The position numbers were made by a program, and so were the translations under genes. 64,000 bases of DNA, from the NCBI RefSeq assembly GCF_005116445.1, contig NZ_SWBQ01000003.1:372001-436000 (forward strand), in the 5' to 3' direction. The notes under the pieces are model-generated. The model was given only the letters and a program-made list of their open reading frames with translations. It searched no databases and had not been told where the DNA came from. Source of the DNA: Pedobacter frigoris. Its GTDB lineage: Bacteria > Bacteroidota > Bacteroidia > Sphingobacteriales > Sphingobacteriaceae. Positions 8,932 through 18,262 of this stretch are shown here, one piece after another. The number at the start of each line of letters is the position of its first letter. The stretch's first letter is position 1.

Positions 8932-10206
8932 ATGGAAGTATATAAATTCGGAGGCGCATCAGTAAAGGATGCAGGTGGAGTAAGAAATCTGGCAAAAATT
9001 ATTCTTAAGCGCAGGCAGAGTGGTCTCCTGATCGTCATCTCTGCGATGGGCAAAATAACCAATAAACTTGAAGAACTGAACAATGCCTATCTGAATGGTC
9101 AGGATGATGTACAGCAAATCTTTGAAGAAGTTAAATCCTTTCACTTTGATATTCTCCACGATCTGTTTCCTGACGATCAGCACCCCATTTATAACGACAT
9201 TGTAAATTCGTTTGTAGAAATAGACTGGTTGCTGGAAGAAGATCCAGATGATGCAGCTGACTATATCTACGACCAGATTGTTTCTATCGGAGAGATCGTT
9301 TCTACGAAAATTGCAGCTGCATTTTTAGCAGAATCCGGATGTAACGTAATATGGGTTGATGCAAGAAATTTCATTCATACAGACAACACCTATCGTGAGG
9401 CTCAGGTAAACTGGGAAAAGACTGAACAGGAAATTCAAAAAAACCTTTTGCCAATACTTGAAAATAGTATTGCAGTAACCCAGGGTTTTATTGGCAGTAC
9501 GAGCGAGAATTTTACCACTACATTGGGCAGAGATGGTTCAGATTATTCTGCTGCCATATTTGCATCTTGTTTAAATGCCAGTTCTGTTACCATTTGGAAA
9601 GATGTGCCAGGGGTATTAAACGCCGATCCAAAATGGTTTGATGAGACAGAGAGAATCCCTCAGCTATCCTACCATGATGCCATAGAACTTGCTTATTATG
9701 GAGCTACGATCATACATCCAAAAACCATAAAGCCGATTCAAAACAAGAATATTCCTTTGTTTGTAAGGTCTTTTCTGCAACCAGATGCTGAGGGCACCGA
9801 TATAACTGGTGCTAATAACCATCTTCCCGTTCCTTCGTTTATTTTTAAAGTGAATCAGGCGCTGATCTCTATATTTCCAAAAGACTTCTCATTCATTATA
9901 GAAGAGAATTTAAGTGACATATTTAGCCTGTTTCACAAGCATAAAGTCAAAATCAATACGATGTTAAATTCTGCAATCAGTTTCTCTGTGAGCTTTAACC
10001 ACGATGCAAAAAAACTGCACGCGTTGATCGCTGATCTTTCGCTTCATTACAAAGTGAAATACAATACCGGACTGGAGCTGGTGACCATCAGGTATTATAA
10101 TCAGCAAACAATAGACAGAGTAACGATAAATAAAAACATATTACTGGAGGTAAAGAGCAGAAATACATGCCAGATCGTAATGAGGGATAAAACAGGAATT
10201 GAATAA
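8932..10206 (+). CDS. Aspartate kinase
   Basis: This enzyme phosphorylates aspartate in the first step toward lysine, threonine, methionine and diaminopimelate. The N-terminal YKFGGASV motif (K5) and the GRDGSDYSAAIFA substrate/ATP motif define the amino-acid kinase domain, with IWKDVPGVLNADPKW as a further signature. From about residue 305 a C-terminal ACT-like region follows, the usual site of allosteric control. The length of 424 residues fits monofunctional aspartokinases. The gene starts 3 bp after the lipoprotein stop and overlaps the methyltransferase start, so it lies in the same operon. Confidence 0.92.
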   Translation: MEVYKFGGASVKDAGGVRNLAKIILKRRQSGLLIVISAMGKITNKLEELNNAYLNGQDDVQQIFEEVKSFHFDILHDLFPDDQHPIYNDIVNSFVEIDWLLEEDPDDAADYIYDQIVSIGEIVSTKIAAAFLAESGCNVIWVDARNFIHTDNTYREAQVNWEKTEQEIQKNLLPILENSIAVTQGFIGSTSENFTTTLGRDGSDYSAAIFASCLNASSVTIWKDVPGVLNADPKWFDETERIPQLSYHDAIELAYYGATIIHPKTIKPIQNKNIPLFVRSFLQPDAEGTDITGANNHLPVPSFIFKVNQALISIFPKDFSFIIEENLSDIFSLFHKHKVKINTMLNSAISFSVSFNHDAKKLHALIADLSLHYKVKYNTGLELVTIRYYNQQTIDRVTINKNILLEVKSRNTCQIVMRDKTGIE

Positions 10207-11380
10207 GGAAATTCTAGATAGGAAAGTCCAGGAATACATTGTTGCAAACCTCCGTGCAGATGTACACAGGATTGCTATGGGTAAAAGTCGTTTTAGCGGG
10301 ATTTCTTCACGGGAATTGGCAGAACAAATCGCAGCAAAAAAGAAATCAGAAAAGAAACTGCCCACCTGGTACCAGACTGAACTGGTCTATTACCCACCCC
10401 TTTTATCTATTGAACAATGTTCATCGGAAACAACCGCAGCTTATAAAGCTAAATTAATTAAAGGAACAACACTGATAGATCTTACAGGCGGGTTTGGTGT
10501 AGACAGCTATTATTTTGCAAAGGTAGCTGATGCTGTTACACATTGTGAGATCAATCCTCAACTCTCAGAAATTGCCCGATACAACGCAGGTGTTTTGGGA
10601 CAGAAAAATATGCAGTTTTTAGCAGGTGACGGCATTGCTTATCTTTCCGAAGGAGTTGATCGTTTCGATAGCATTTACATAGATCCCGCCAGAAGAAGTA
10701 GTTCAGGAAAAGTGTTCATGCTTAGAGACTGTACGCCAAATGTAGTTGAGCATCTTGACCTGCTATTAGAAAGATCATCCCGTATCATTATTAAAACAGC
10801 TCCATTGCTCGATATCAGTGCCGGATTAAAAGAATTAAATAATGTAGCCGAAATACATATTATCAGTACAAAAAATGAAGTAAAGGAACTGTTATGGGTG
10901 ATCGATAAATCACCTGTTGAAAAGGTCAGAATTACTGCGGTAACACTAAATGATAGGGAAAAGATTTTTTCTTTTTATAAGGGAGAAGAAGAAACAGAGG
11001 CTGCATTTCTAGAAACAGAGATTAAAAAATACCTTTATGAGCCTGATGCTGCGCTCCTTAAAAGTGGCGCATTTAACTTAATATCCTCCAGATTCCATTT
11101 AGAAAAACTAGATGCCAATACTCAATTGTATCACTCGGATAACTATGACAGCTCATTTCCCGGAAGGATATTTAAGATCAATAGTGTGATCAGTTCTGGA
11201 CAGCTCAAGAAAGAAAAGGGGCTGAGCGGGAATGTAATCGTTAGAAATTATCCGGACAAGGCAGAGCATTTGGTAAAGAAATATAAAATTAAGGCCGATC
11301 AAGACAATTTCCTGATCTTTACTCAGAGTAAGAAAGCCGGTAATGTTATCATTAATGCCACCATTCAGCAGCACTACTGA
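10199..11380 (+). CDS. Class I SAM methyltransferase, PG_1098/THUMP-like family
   Basis: This is a 393-residue protein. The N-terminal helical part is followed by a Rossmann methyltransferase core with TTLIDLTGGFGVDSYYFA (SAM motif I). A YIDPARR motif stands in place of the usual NPPY-type motif, and this is typical of the Bacteroidota PG_1098 family. The C-terminal part resembles the ferredoxin-like/THUMP-like domains of that family, which suggests an RNA substrate, but the target is not known. The chosen start is TTG at 10199, overlapping the aspartate kinase stop. The next in-frame ATG (10276) would lose conserved N-terminal sequence. Confidence 0.78.
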   Translation: MNKEILDRKVQEYIVANLRADVHRIAMGKSRFSGISSRELAEQIAAKKKSEKKLPTWYQTELVYYPPLLSIEQCSSETTAAYKAKLIKGTTLIDLTGGFGVDSYYFAKVADAVTHCEINPQLSEIARYNAGVLGQKNMQFLAGDGIAYLSEGVDRFDSIYIDPARRSSSGKVFMLRDCTPNVVEHLDLLLERSSRIIIKTAPLLDISAGLKELNNVAEIHIISTKNEVKELLWVIDKSPVEKVRITAVTLNDREKIFSFYKGEEETEAAFLETEIKKYLYEPDAALLKSGAFNLISSRFHLEKLDANTQLYHSDNYDSSFPGRIFKINSVISSGQLKKEKGLSGNVIVRNYPDKAEHLVKKYKIKADQDNFLIFTQSKKAGNVIINATIQQHY

Positions 11381-11487
11381 TCAACCGCTTAAAATTTAAC
11401 ATTATTTAACTTACTTTAACATTTGCAAAAATCTAAAATTCAAGGTTTTAGTTAATTTTGGTTAACCTGTTTACCAAATCTAAAACC

Positions 11488-14484
11488 ATGAACCGATATC
11501 AAAAGATTAATAACTTCACCGGATTTGTACTTTTCCTGATCGCCGGACTTACCTATTGGCTGACGATGGAGCCAACCGTAAGCTTTTGGGATTGCGGAGA
11601 ATTTATAACTGCGGCAGATAAATTACAGGTAGGTCACCAGCCAGGAGCTCCCTTATTCCTGATGATTGGCAAGTTATTTTCTTTACTTGCTATGGGTGAT
11701 GCAGCTAAAGTTGCTTACTGGATTAATTTTAGCTCGGTGGTTTTCAGTGCAGCTACGGTTATGTTTCTTTATTGGACCATTACATTAATTGCATCAAAGC
11801 TTTATAAGCAGGAAAAGACGACAATAGACATGTTTACTGTTATTGCAACAGGTGTCGTTGGTGCACTTGCATTTACATTTTCAGATACATTCTGGTTTTC
11901 TGCAGTTGAATCAGAGGTTTACTCCCTATCCATATTATTTACTGCAATCGTTTTTTGGGCCGTCTTTAAGTGGGAGCACAAGATGGATGACCGCTGGCTG
12001 GTATTTATTGCCTTTATAGTGGGTTTATCTATAGGCGTACATTTATTGAGTCTTCTTGCTATACCCGCCGTTGTTTTGGTCTATTATTTTAGAAAAACAG
12101 CAAAAGCAACTCCTCTCGGTATTATGAAAGCATTAGCAATAGCTGGTTTAATCTGGGTTACTGTACAATTTGTAGTTATTCAATATACAGTTTTGTTTGC
12201 CGCTAAATTTGATCTTTTCTTTGTAAACACACTTGGGTTAGGATTTGGCTATGGTGCTTTTTTATTTATCATACTATTGGCCTCCGCTATTAGTTATGTG
12301 ATCTACTATTCTGCCAAACACAGAAAATACCACCTTAATCTAAGTATGATCTGCCTTGCTTTTGTACTCTTTGGATTTAGTTCTTATTTTCTGATTATCA
12401 TCAGAGCTGATGCAAAAACAAGTCTGAACCTTTCCAATCCGGATAATCCGTTTGGCCTATATGCCTACCTGGGACGCACCAATTATGGTGAAACACCTTT
12501 ATTATATGGCCAGACGTTTGACGCTAAGCAGATCGATGCAAAAGATACTTACATGAGATATAGAAAAGGAAAAGAAAAATACGAAACTGCAGGTGAGGCT
12601 TTTAAAGTTGAATATGATAAAAACATACTATTCCCACGAATGTACAGTACGCGGCCTGATCATGTCAGTTTTTACAAACAATGGTTGAATCTTGGTGACA
12701 ATGAAAGTCCGACTTTTGCTAATAATCTGGAGTTTTTCAGTTCGTATCAAATGGGATTCATGTACTGGCGCTATTTTTTATGGAACTTTTCAGGCAGACA
12801 AAATGATAATCAGGGTCAGGGAAATCGTACTGAAGGAAACTGGATTACGGGTATTAAATCACTTGATGCTGTTAGGCTTGGAAATCAGGACAAGCTTCCG
12901 GCGAGCATCATTGATAATGAAGGTTATAACAGATTCTATGGTCTCCCATTGATATTAGGAATTGCTGGACTGATATTTCTGTACAGAAGAAACAGAAACG
13001 ATACTTTAGTCATTGCGACACTGTTCTTGTTTACGGGGCTTGCCATTATAGTATACTTAAATCAGGACCCGAGGCAAGTCAGGGAAAGAGATTATGCTTA
13101 CGTAGGTTCTTTTTATGCTTTTGCTATTTTCATAGGCTTTGGTGTATTTGCAATCAAAGAGTGGCTGTCCAGGCTTAATGCACCTAAGTTAAGCCTTGTT
13201 ACAGCGGCTTTGGCAGGTCTATTGTTTGCGCCTGCTATTATGGGAGTACAAGGCTGGAGAGACCATGACCGTTCTGGTAAAACGACCGCGCTGGATTGGG
13301 CAAAAAACTATCTTAATTCCTGTGCAAAAAACGCAATCCTTTTTGTTACGGCTGACAATGATACATTCCCGTTATGGTATGTGCAAGAGGTGGAAGGATT
13401 TCGAACTGACATCAGGGTGGTAAACATTCAATATCTGTCAGATGATGCCTACATCAATCAAATGAAAAAAGCGCTTCATCAGTCTGCACCATTACCCATC
13501 ACCATGCCAGAGCAAAAATATGTAAATGGCACCAGGGATTTTATTCATTATTTTGATTATGGCTTTACGGATAGCGTGGAGTTAAAAGATTTGCTGGCGG
13601 TAATTACATCAGATGATAAAGAAGATAAGTTGCAGCTCAATGATGGCAGCTTTGAAAACTTCCTGCCAACCAGGAAATTCAAACTGACAGTTGATGCAGA
13701 TCAGGTAGTGAGAACAAATACGATTCCCGTCAAAGACAAAGCTAAAATTGCAGATCAAATGGAATGGACCTATGATAAAAATGGGATAGTTAAGTCTGAC
13801 CTTGCCTTACTAGATATTCTGGCTAACAACAACTGGAAGAGGCCAGTATATTTTGAAACCAATGTACCAGATGATACCTATATCGGGCTGGATAAATATT
13901 TATATCTTGAAGGATTTGCACTTCGATTATTACCCCTCAAAACGGATCCAAATGATAAACGTGACAAGATGGAGAAGACCAACTCTGATGCCATGTATAC
14001 CAATTTGATGCAGAAATTTGACCTGACCGGATTTAAAAAAGCAAAATACCTGGATCCTGAAAGCAGGCGCGTAGTAAGGGGGACATGGGAAATAAGCAAT
14101 ACATTGGCTGACAATCTGATCATGGAAGGCAAAAATACAAAAGCAGCCAGCTTGATGGTCAAAAGTATGAAAGATATCCCAATGACCAATTATTCGATTG
14201 ACGATACAGTAAACAGGTTCCGTACCATTCAGAACCTATACCGGTTAAATGACATTAAAAATGCGAATACTTTAACGGCAAGCACAATCGGATACATTGA
14301 TCAGGAAATGAATTATATCATTTCCTTAGATCCGGCCCGGTATCTTCAACATGGCAGAGAAATACAGCTAAGCTTATCCATTTTAAATGAGTTAGAAAAA
14401 CTGACCGCTGAAAAGAGCCAAACATCCCTCAATCAGCAAATCAGGGAACAATACAAACGACTGGAAAGTAAGTTTATCAGTTAA
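11488..14484 (+). CDS. DUF2723/GT117 family membrane glycosyltransferase-like protein
   Basis: This is a large membrane protein of about 998 residues. The N-terminal half has about a dozen hydrophobic segments. The motif YWLTMEPTVSFWDCGEFI with GHQPGAPLF near the N-terminus is characteristic of DUF2723 (GT117), a family related to protein O-mannosyltransferases and associated with protein O-glycosylation in Bacteroidota. The C-terminal half (from about residue 590) is soluble and probably periplasmic. The start is the ATG at 11488, which directly precedes a hydrophobic segment. An in-frame TTG at 11458 lies within the putative promoter. It is the last gene before a strong terminator shared with the convergent peroxiredoxin gene. 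Confidence 0.85.
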   Translation: MNRYQKINNFTGFVLFLIAGLTYWLTMEPTVSFWDCGEFITAADKLQVGHQPGAPLFLMIGKLFSLLAMGDAAKVAYWINFSSVVFSAATVMFLYWTITLIASKLYKQEKTTIDMFTVIATGVVGALAFTFSDTFWFSAVESEVYSLSILFTAIVFWAVFKWEHKMDDRWLVFIAFIVGLSIGVHLLSLLAIPAVVLVYYFRKTAKATPLGIMKALAIAGLIWVTVQFVVIQYTVLFAAKFDLFFVNTLGLGFGYGAFLFIILLASAISYVIYYSAKHRKYHLNLSMICLAFVLFGFSSYFLIIIRADAKTSLNLSNPDNPFGLYAYLGRTNYGETPLLYGQTFDAKQIDAKDTYMRYRKGKEKYETAGEAFKVEYDKNILFPRMYSTRPDHVSFYKQWLNLGDNESPTFANNLEFFSSYQMGFMYWRYFLWNFSGRQNDNQGQGNRTEGNWITGIKSLDAVRLGNQDKLPASIIDNEGYNRFYGLPLILGIAGLIFLYRRNRNDTLVIATLFLFTGLAIIVYLNQDPRQVRERDYAYVGSFYAFAIFIGFGVFAIKEWLSRLNAPKLSLVTAALAGLLFAPAIMGVQGWRDHDRSGKTTALDWAKNYLNSCAKNAILFVTADNDTFPLWYVQEVEGFRTDIRVVNIQYLSDDAYINQMKKALHQSAPLPITMPEQKYVNGTRDFIHYFDYGFTDSVELKDLLAVITSDDKEDKLQLNDGSFENFLPTRKFKLTVDADQVVRTNTIPVKDKAKIADQMEWTYDKNGIVKSDLALLDILANNNWKRPVYFETNVPDDTYIGLDKYLYLEGFALRLLPLKTDPNDKRDKMEKTNSDAMYTNLMQKFDLTGFKKAKYLDPESRRVVRGTWEISNTLADNLIMEGKNTKAASLMVKSMKDIPMTNYSIDDTVNRFRTIQNLYRLNDIKNANTLTASTIGYIDQEMNYIISLDPARYLQHGREIQLSLSILNELEKLTAEKSQTSLNQQIREQYKRLESKFIS

Positions 14485-14514
14485 CACGCTCACACAAATA
14501 GTAACCAAAACGAA

Positions 14515-14538
14515 AAGCCATCCCTCAAAGGATGGCTT
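14515..14538. terminator. Bidirectional terminator hairpin
   Basis: A 9-bp stem, AAGCCATCC (14515-14523) against GGATGGCTT (14530-14538), has a 6-nt loop. It lies 30 bp after the GT117 stop and 23 bp before the peroxiredoxin stop, so it can serve both convergent genes. It is flanked by A- and T-rich runs. Confidence 0.75.
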
Positions 14539-14561
14539 CGTTTATTTCAAAGGAACTTATA

Positions 14562-15197
14562 CTATTTATTTGGTTGAGGTGTTGTTCTCAGATAAGGTTT
14601 AATCACTTTATGTCCCTTAGGAAATTTTGCAGGTATATCTTCGGTTTTAATGCTATTCATTACCACTACATCATCACCATCTTTCCAATCGGCAGGAGTT
14701 GCAACGCTGTAATTTGCGGTAAGCTGTAAAGAATCAATTACCCTTAACACTTCGTTAAAATTACGCCCGGTTGACGCCGGATAAGTCAACATCAGCTTCA
14801 CTTTTTTATCCGGGGAAATGATGAATAGTGAACGTACGGTTAGTGTCTCTGATGCATTTGGATGGATCATGTCATAAAGATCAGCAATCTTTTTATCCTC
14901 ATCAGCGATGATAGGAAAATCTACTTCCGTATTTTGAGTTTCATTGATATCTTTGATCCAGCCTATATGAGATTCGGCAGAATCTACACTTAGTGCCAAA
15001 ACTTTAACATTTCTTTTCTCAAATTCACCTTTTAAGGCAGAAGTACGTCCAAGTTCTGTCGTACACACCGGTGTATAATCTGCCGGGTGAGAAAAGAGAA
15101 CTCCCCAGCTATCGCCAAGAAATTCATAAAAATCAATATCGCCAATTGACGTCTGTGCCTTAAAATTGGGAGCTGTGTCCCCTATTCTTAAACTCAT
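14562..15197 (-). CDS. 1-Cys (Prx6-type) peroxiredoxin
   Basis: This is a cytosolic thiol peroxidase that reduces hydrogen peroxide and alkyl hydroperoxides. The active site PADYTPVCTTELGR carries the peroxidatic Cys45, with the conserved Thr and Pro of the family. The length of 211 residues and the C-terminal extension (NSIKTEDIPAKFPKGHKVI) are typical of the Prx6 subgroup. No second resolving Cys is visible, which agrees with a 1-Cys mechanism. It is a single gene in opposite orientation to the GT117 gene. It has an AT-rich 111-bp leader region shared with the following minus-strand gene's 3' end. Confidence 0.92.
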   Translation of the reverse strand: MSLRIGDTAPNFKAQTSIGDIDFYEFLGDSWGVLFSHPADYTPVCTTELGRTSALKGEFEKRNVKVLALSVDSAESHIGWIKDINETQNTEVDFPIIADEDKKIADLYDMIHPNASETLTVRSLFIISPDKKVKLMLTYPASTGRNFNEVLRVIDSLQLTANYSVATPADWKDGDDVVVMNSIKTEDIPAKFPKGHKVIKPYLRTTPQPNK

Positions 15198-15308
15198 AAT
15201 TTTATATTTTTTTATCTTAATAATAACGTTAACAAGGTAAACAATAATGTCTACAAATTAAGTATACTAAATTAAAGAATTATCCTTCTTTTGTAATAAA
15301 GTATCTTG

Positions 15309-16250
15309 TTAAAACAGGGAATGTTGAGGTCCGTCATCTCCTGTATTGATGAATTTAATTTCAGGTACTTCAGAGCCCAGATGTTTATTAAACTGCTCAA
15401 TGGTATAGTTAGCCAAGATTGGTGTATCCTTTTCGTCATGCTGATGCAAGAAGAAATACACTTTTTTCAGTCCTTTATCCAACCATGATTTTATCCTGAC
15501 TCTCCATTCATCAATTCGCGCAAAGTCGGAATCCTGAAATTCCTTACCGTTACCAACGAAGCGAATAAAAATCTCGGGAATAGTGAGTTCCATATGAACA
15601 CAGTCCCTTCTGCCGCTGGCATCGGTAATCGCAGCTCCTTTTTTTAGCTTCGACAGCATTTCAAATAACTTAGTCCGTATATCTTTATTTGCAAACCATT
15701 CTTCATGTCTCAATTCAACAAACACCTCCAAATCCTGAGGAAGTTTTTCAAGATATGTTTCCAAAGCCTCAAAATTATTCGGACCAAAATTATCTCCTAA
15801 TTGCAGGAAACATGGCCCCAGGAATCTACCAAATTCAGAGATACTTGCTAAATACTGATCTGTGGCCTCTTCGGCATTTTTCAATCGCTTGATGTGACTG
15901 ATCGTTCTGGAGAATTTTGGACAGAATAAAAAATCGCTTGCTGTATTCTCGTCCGCTTTAATTCTCCATTTCCTAATTAGCTCAGCTTTTGGGATACTAT
16001 AAAATACAGCATTCAGTTCAATTGAATTGAAATGTTTTACATACTGGTCCAGGAAATCAGCTTCTTTGGTCTTTTTTGGATAAATCATCTCCAGCCACTC
16101 CTTTCTGCCCCATTTTGCGCAGCCAATATAAAAATCAGCGTTTTTAACAGGCTTCAAATGCGCTAACGTTTTTAAAGTCTGCTGCCCGTCTTCTGGTAAG
16201 GTAAAATCAACGTCTTTAATACTGTCGGCGGGTACTTTTCCAAAATCCAT
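15309..16250 (-). CDS. DUF72 family TIM-barrel protein
   Basis: This is a 313-residue protein with DUF72 hallmarks: YIGCAKWGRKEWLEMIYP near the N-terminus, FNSIELNAVFYSIP, FCPKFSRTISHIKRL, CFLQLGDNFGPNNFEALE and VELRHEEWF. The family adopts a TIM-barrel fold and is widespread, but its biochemical role is unknown. A leader of about 30 residues before the barrel (MDFGKVPADSIKDVDFTLP) is longer than in some relatives. It is probably transcribed alone, since a strong hairpin separates it from the upstream protease gene. Confidence 0.85.
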   Translation of the reverse strand: MDFGKVPADSIKDVDFTLPEDGQQTLKTLAHLKPVKNADFYIGCAKWGRKEWLEMIYPKKTKEADFLDQYVKHFNSIELNAVFYSIPKAELIRKWRIKADENTASDFLFCPKFSRTISHIKRLKNAEEATDQYLASISEFGRFLGPCFLQLGDNFGPNNFEALETYLEKLPQDLEVFVELRHEEWFANKDIRTKLFEMLSKLKKGAAITDASGRRDCVHMELTIPEIFIRFVGNGKEFQDSDFARIDEWRVRIKSWLDKGLKKVYFFLHQHDEKDTPILANYTIEQFNKHLGSEVPEIKFINTGDDGPQHSLF

Positions 16251-16273
16251 ATCAAAAATTTATATATAAAATA

Positions 16274-16306
16274 AAACCCCGAAACTTAGCTAAAGTTTCG
16301 GGGTTT
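16274..16306 (-). terminator. Terminator after the protease gene
   Basis: A perfect 14-bp stem, AAACCCCGAAACTT (16274-16287) against AAGTTTCGGGGTTT (16293-16306), has a 5-nt loop. On the minus strand it is followed by a T-rich tract. It lies 46 bp after the stop of the sigma/protease unit and upstream of the DUF72 gene. Confidence 0.85.
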
Positions 16307-16351
16307 AAAAAATCTTATTTAGTTATGATAGGATTACGCTTTCCTGAAAGG

Positions 16352-17449
16352 TTATTTAAATACCTTTACCATAAATACATAATCTTTCAGCTTTTCGAAT
16401 TGCTGATTCCTGCTTAGGCGCTGCAATGAATTTCTTTTGTTAAATGTTGCGCTTTTACCCAAAGAATCTTTGGAAATAGAATTCAGTGCTTCCTGGATAT
16501 ATTTCGCTTTTATTGCAAATGTAGCACCGTCTACCTGGCTCAATTTTGCACTGATCACACCAATTACATTGCCGTACTGGTCAAGAAGCGGACCGCCGCT
16601 ATTTCCCGGATTCACATCAATACCAACCTGATATTGTGTAGAATCATCAGCATTATAACCGGTTTTGGAACTTACATATCCTCTTCCATATACAGCACCA
16701 TCCTTAGGGAAACCAATGGTGTATACTTCATCACCCATACCTACGCCATTCTGTTTCAAACGATAAGGCAGATTGGGGAGTGGGGTAAATGAATCACTTT
16801 CTATTTTGAGAATAGCCAGGTCTTTCTGAGACTCGATAGGAATGACCCTTACTTTATAATCATTTCCTTTACTATCCTGCACGTACACGGAGTCTGCATC
16901 TTTAACCACATGTAAATTGGTTAAAATATAGCCGTTGGATGTCAAAGCAAAGCCCGTTCCGCCATAGTTAGCCGGTTTTGCATTTCTATTAGCACCTGCA
17001 TTATTTGAATTTATTTTCCGGATCAGGCTATTTGTAGAAGTTTTGATTTTTGCCAAGTCTCTGTTCATCAACTCCACTTTCCCGATTTGCTCAGTATTTT
17101 GCTGTATAGAATACAGCATAATCATCGACAGGAATATGAACGACGCAGCGACACCAATTGCTGCCTTATTTTTTCGCCAGATGTTTACAATAAATGAAGG
17201 ATGCGGACCAAGCTGCCTGCTCAAGGTATTCACATCAATTTGTGCATGAGCAGCATCCATTTTCTCCTTCAAGTTCATGACTTCAGCATAATCTGCCATT
17301 GCCTCCATAAACACCTTATGGCTAACAACTTTATGATCCACAGCAGGATCATTTAAACGCAATTGCTCAAAAGCTGTAGCCTCTGCTTCGGTAAGCTTAC
17401 CATTCAGGTAATCTTCAATGATACTTTCTAACTCTATCTCGTTCCTCAT
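16352..17449 (-). CDS. Membrane-anchored trypsin-like protease with anti-sigma-like N-terminus
   Basis: This is a 365-residue protein. Residues 1-90 are acidic and helical, with a layout like the cytosolic part of anti-sigma factors (IEDYLNGKLTEAEATAFEQL). Residues about 95-114 form one transmembrane segment. After a coiled linker, residues 160-330 are a trypsin/HtrA-like domain with His180 (NLHVV), Asp210 (KDLAIL) and Ser284 (GNSGGPL), so the triad looks intact. No PDZ domain follows. The gene lies 39 bp after the ECF sigma gene on the same strand. It may therefore hold the sigma factor at the membrane while sensing or cleaving something in the periplasm, but this is inferred from position and domain order. 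Confidence 0.8.
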   Translation of the reverse strand: MRNEIELESIIEDYLNGKLTEAEATAFEQLRLNDPAVDHKVVSHKVFMEAMADYAEVMNLKEKMDAAHAQIDVNTLSRQLGPHPSFIVNIWRKNKAAIGVAASFIFLSMIMLYSIQQNTEQIGKVELMNRDLAKIKTSTNSLIRKINSNNAGANRNAKPANYGGTGFALTSNGYILTNLHVVKDADSVYVQDSKGNDYKVRVIPIESQKDLAILKIESDSFTPLPNLPYRLKQNGVGMGDEVYTIGFPKDGAVYGRGYVSSKTGYNADDSTQYQVGIDVNPGNSGGPLLDQYGNVIGVISAKLSQVDGATFAIKAKYIQEALNSISKDSLGKSATFNKRNSLQRLSRNQQFEKLKDYVFMVKVFK

Positions 17450-17488
17450 TTTCTATTCATTTTGCCTTTACAATGCTTAAAACACTGA

Positions 17489-18058
17489 TTACGACTGAAA
17501 AAATAACTTTTTTAACCTCTGCAGGCATTTATACTTCTGTGTTTTAGCATTATCTGTATTGGTGTAGCCAAACTTTTCACAGATGTCCTGCATGGACAAA
17601 TTGTTAATATAAAAATCCTGAATAATAGTCTTGCAAGGTTCGCCCAGGTGAACAAGCGCTGACTGCATTTTTTCAAATTGCCTATCCTTTTCCTCATGCT
17701 GCTCTACTTCGTCCTCCACGGCTATAATATCTTCAAAATCCGCAATATTACTGGTCTTCCTGCTTTGCTGAGAAAGCTTCTTTAACCAAATACGTCTGCA
17801 GACTGAGTATATATAGGTCTTTAGTTTACTGCTCAACTCAAAGTTGCCACTCTTAATTTTATTGTATAAAACAATGATTCCTTCCTGATACACATCTTTT
17901 GCATCATCCTCATCGCCGTTATTATTCAAAATAAATTGTAAAACCATCGGGAAATACCCGGCATACAACCTATTTAGCGCATCTTCTGAGTTATTTAAGA
18001 TCCCTAAAACTACCTCTCTATCTGTTGGAACTGAACTGCTTAACTTATTACTCACCAA
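17489..18058 (-). CDS. ECF-type sigma-70 family RNA polymerase sigma factor
   Basis: This is a 189-residue ECF sigma factor. Region 2 is visible in EDALNRLYAGYFPMVLQFI and DAKDVYQEGIIVLYNKI, with the KLKTYIYSVCRRIWLKKL helix. Region 4 has LSMQDICEKFGYTNTDNAKTQK, a helix-turn-helix for -35 recognition. No ATG exists before the conserved start of region 2, so translation must begin at TTG (18058) or GTG (18055). The next gene encodes a membrane protein with an anti-sigma-like N-terminus. The upstream region carries repeated GGGTTACC motifs that suggest autoregulation. Confidence 0.88.
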   Translation of the reverse strand: MVSNKLSSSVPTDREVVLGILNNSEDALNRLYAGYFPMVLQFILNNNGDEDDAKDVYQEGIIVLYNKIKSGNFELSSKLKTYIYSVCRRIWLKKLSQQSRKTSNIADFEDIIAVEDEVEQHEEKDRQFEKMQSALVHLGEPCKTIIQDFYINNLSMQDICEKFGYTNTDNAKTQKYKCLQRLKKLFFQS

Positions 18059-18089
18059 TTAATACATTTATACGTGAATGGTAACCCAA
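18059..18089 (-). promoter_or_regulatory. ECF-like motif copy 1 next to the sigma gene
   Basis: On the minus strand, TTGGGTTACC (18089-18080) is followed by 14 bp and then GTATTAA (18065-18059). The arrangement is the same as in copy 3. Here the -10-like box abuts the TTG/GTG start of the sigma gene, so as a promoter it would give a leaderless or N-terminally shortened transcript. It could instead be a binding site with another role. Confidence 0.45.
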
Positions 18090-18127
18090 TGTTAACTAAA
18101 AAAAATAATGTTTTTAACAATACTCGA

Positions 18128-18160
18128 CTTAATACCGCCTATTTGCCTAGGGTAACCCTA
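18128..18160 (-). promoter_or_regulatory. Probable ECF-type promoter of the sigma gene (copy 2)
   Basis: On the minus strand, GGGTTACC (18158-18151) is followed by 15 bp and GTATTAAG (18135-18128). The -35-like part lies in the palindrome TAGGGT-A-ACCCTA (18148-18160). Transcription would start near 18121 and give a leader of about 63 nt before the sigma gene. Confidence 0.55.
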
Positions 18161-18180
18161 TTTATTTATTTTTATTTTTC

Positions 18181-18210
18181 TTGATTATTTACTGTTAAAC
18201 AGTACATTTG
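18181..18210 (+). promoter_or_regulatory. Bacteroidota housekeeping-type promoter with overlapping palindrome
   Basis: TTG (18181-18183), 19 bp, then TACATTTG (18203-18210) fits the TTG-N19-TAnnTTTG pattern of the Bacteroidota primary sigma factor. The spacer holds a perfect palindrome, TACTGTT-A-AACAGTA (18190-18204), which overlaps the first two bases of the -7 box and could be an operator. The start would be near 18217, about 110 bp before the lipoprotein gene. Confidence 0.6.
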
Positions 18211-18262
18211 CAGCCGGTAAAAAGGAGTAAACAAATTATTTTTTATTTTTTTTAAAATACTT

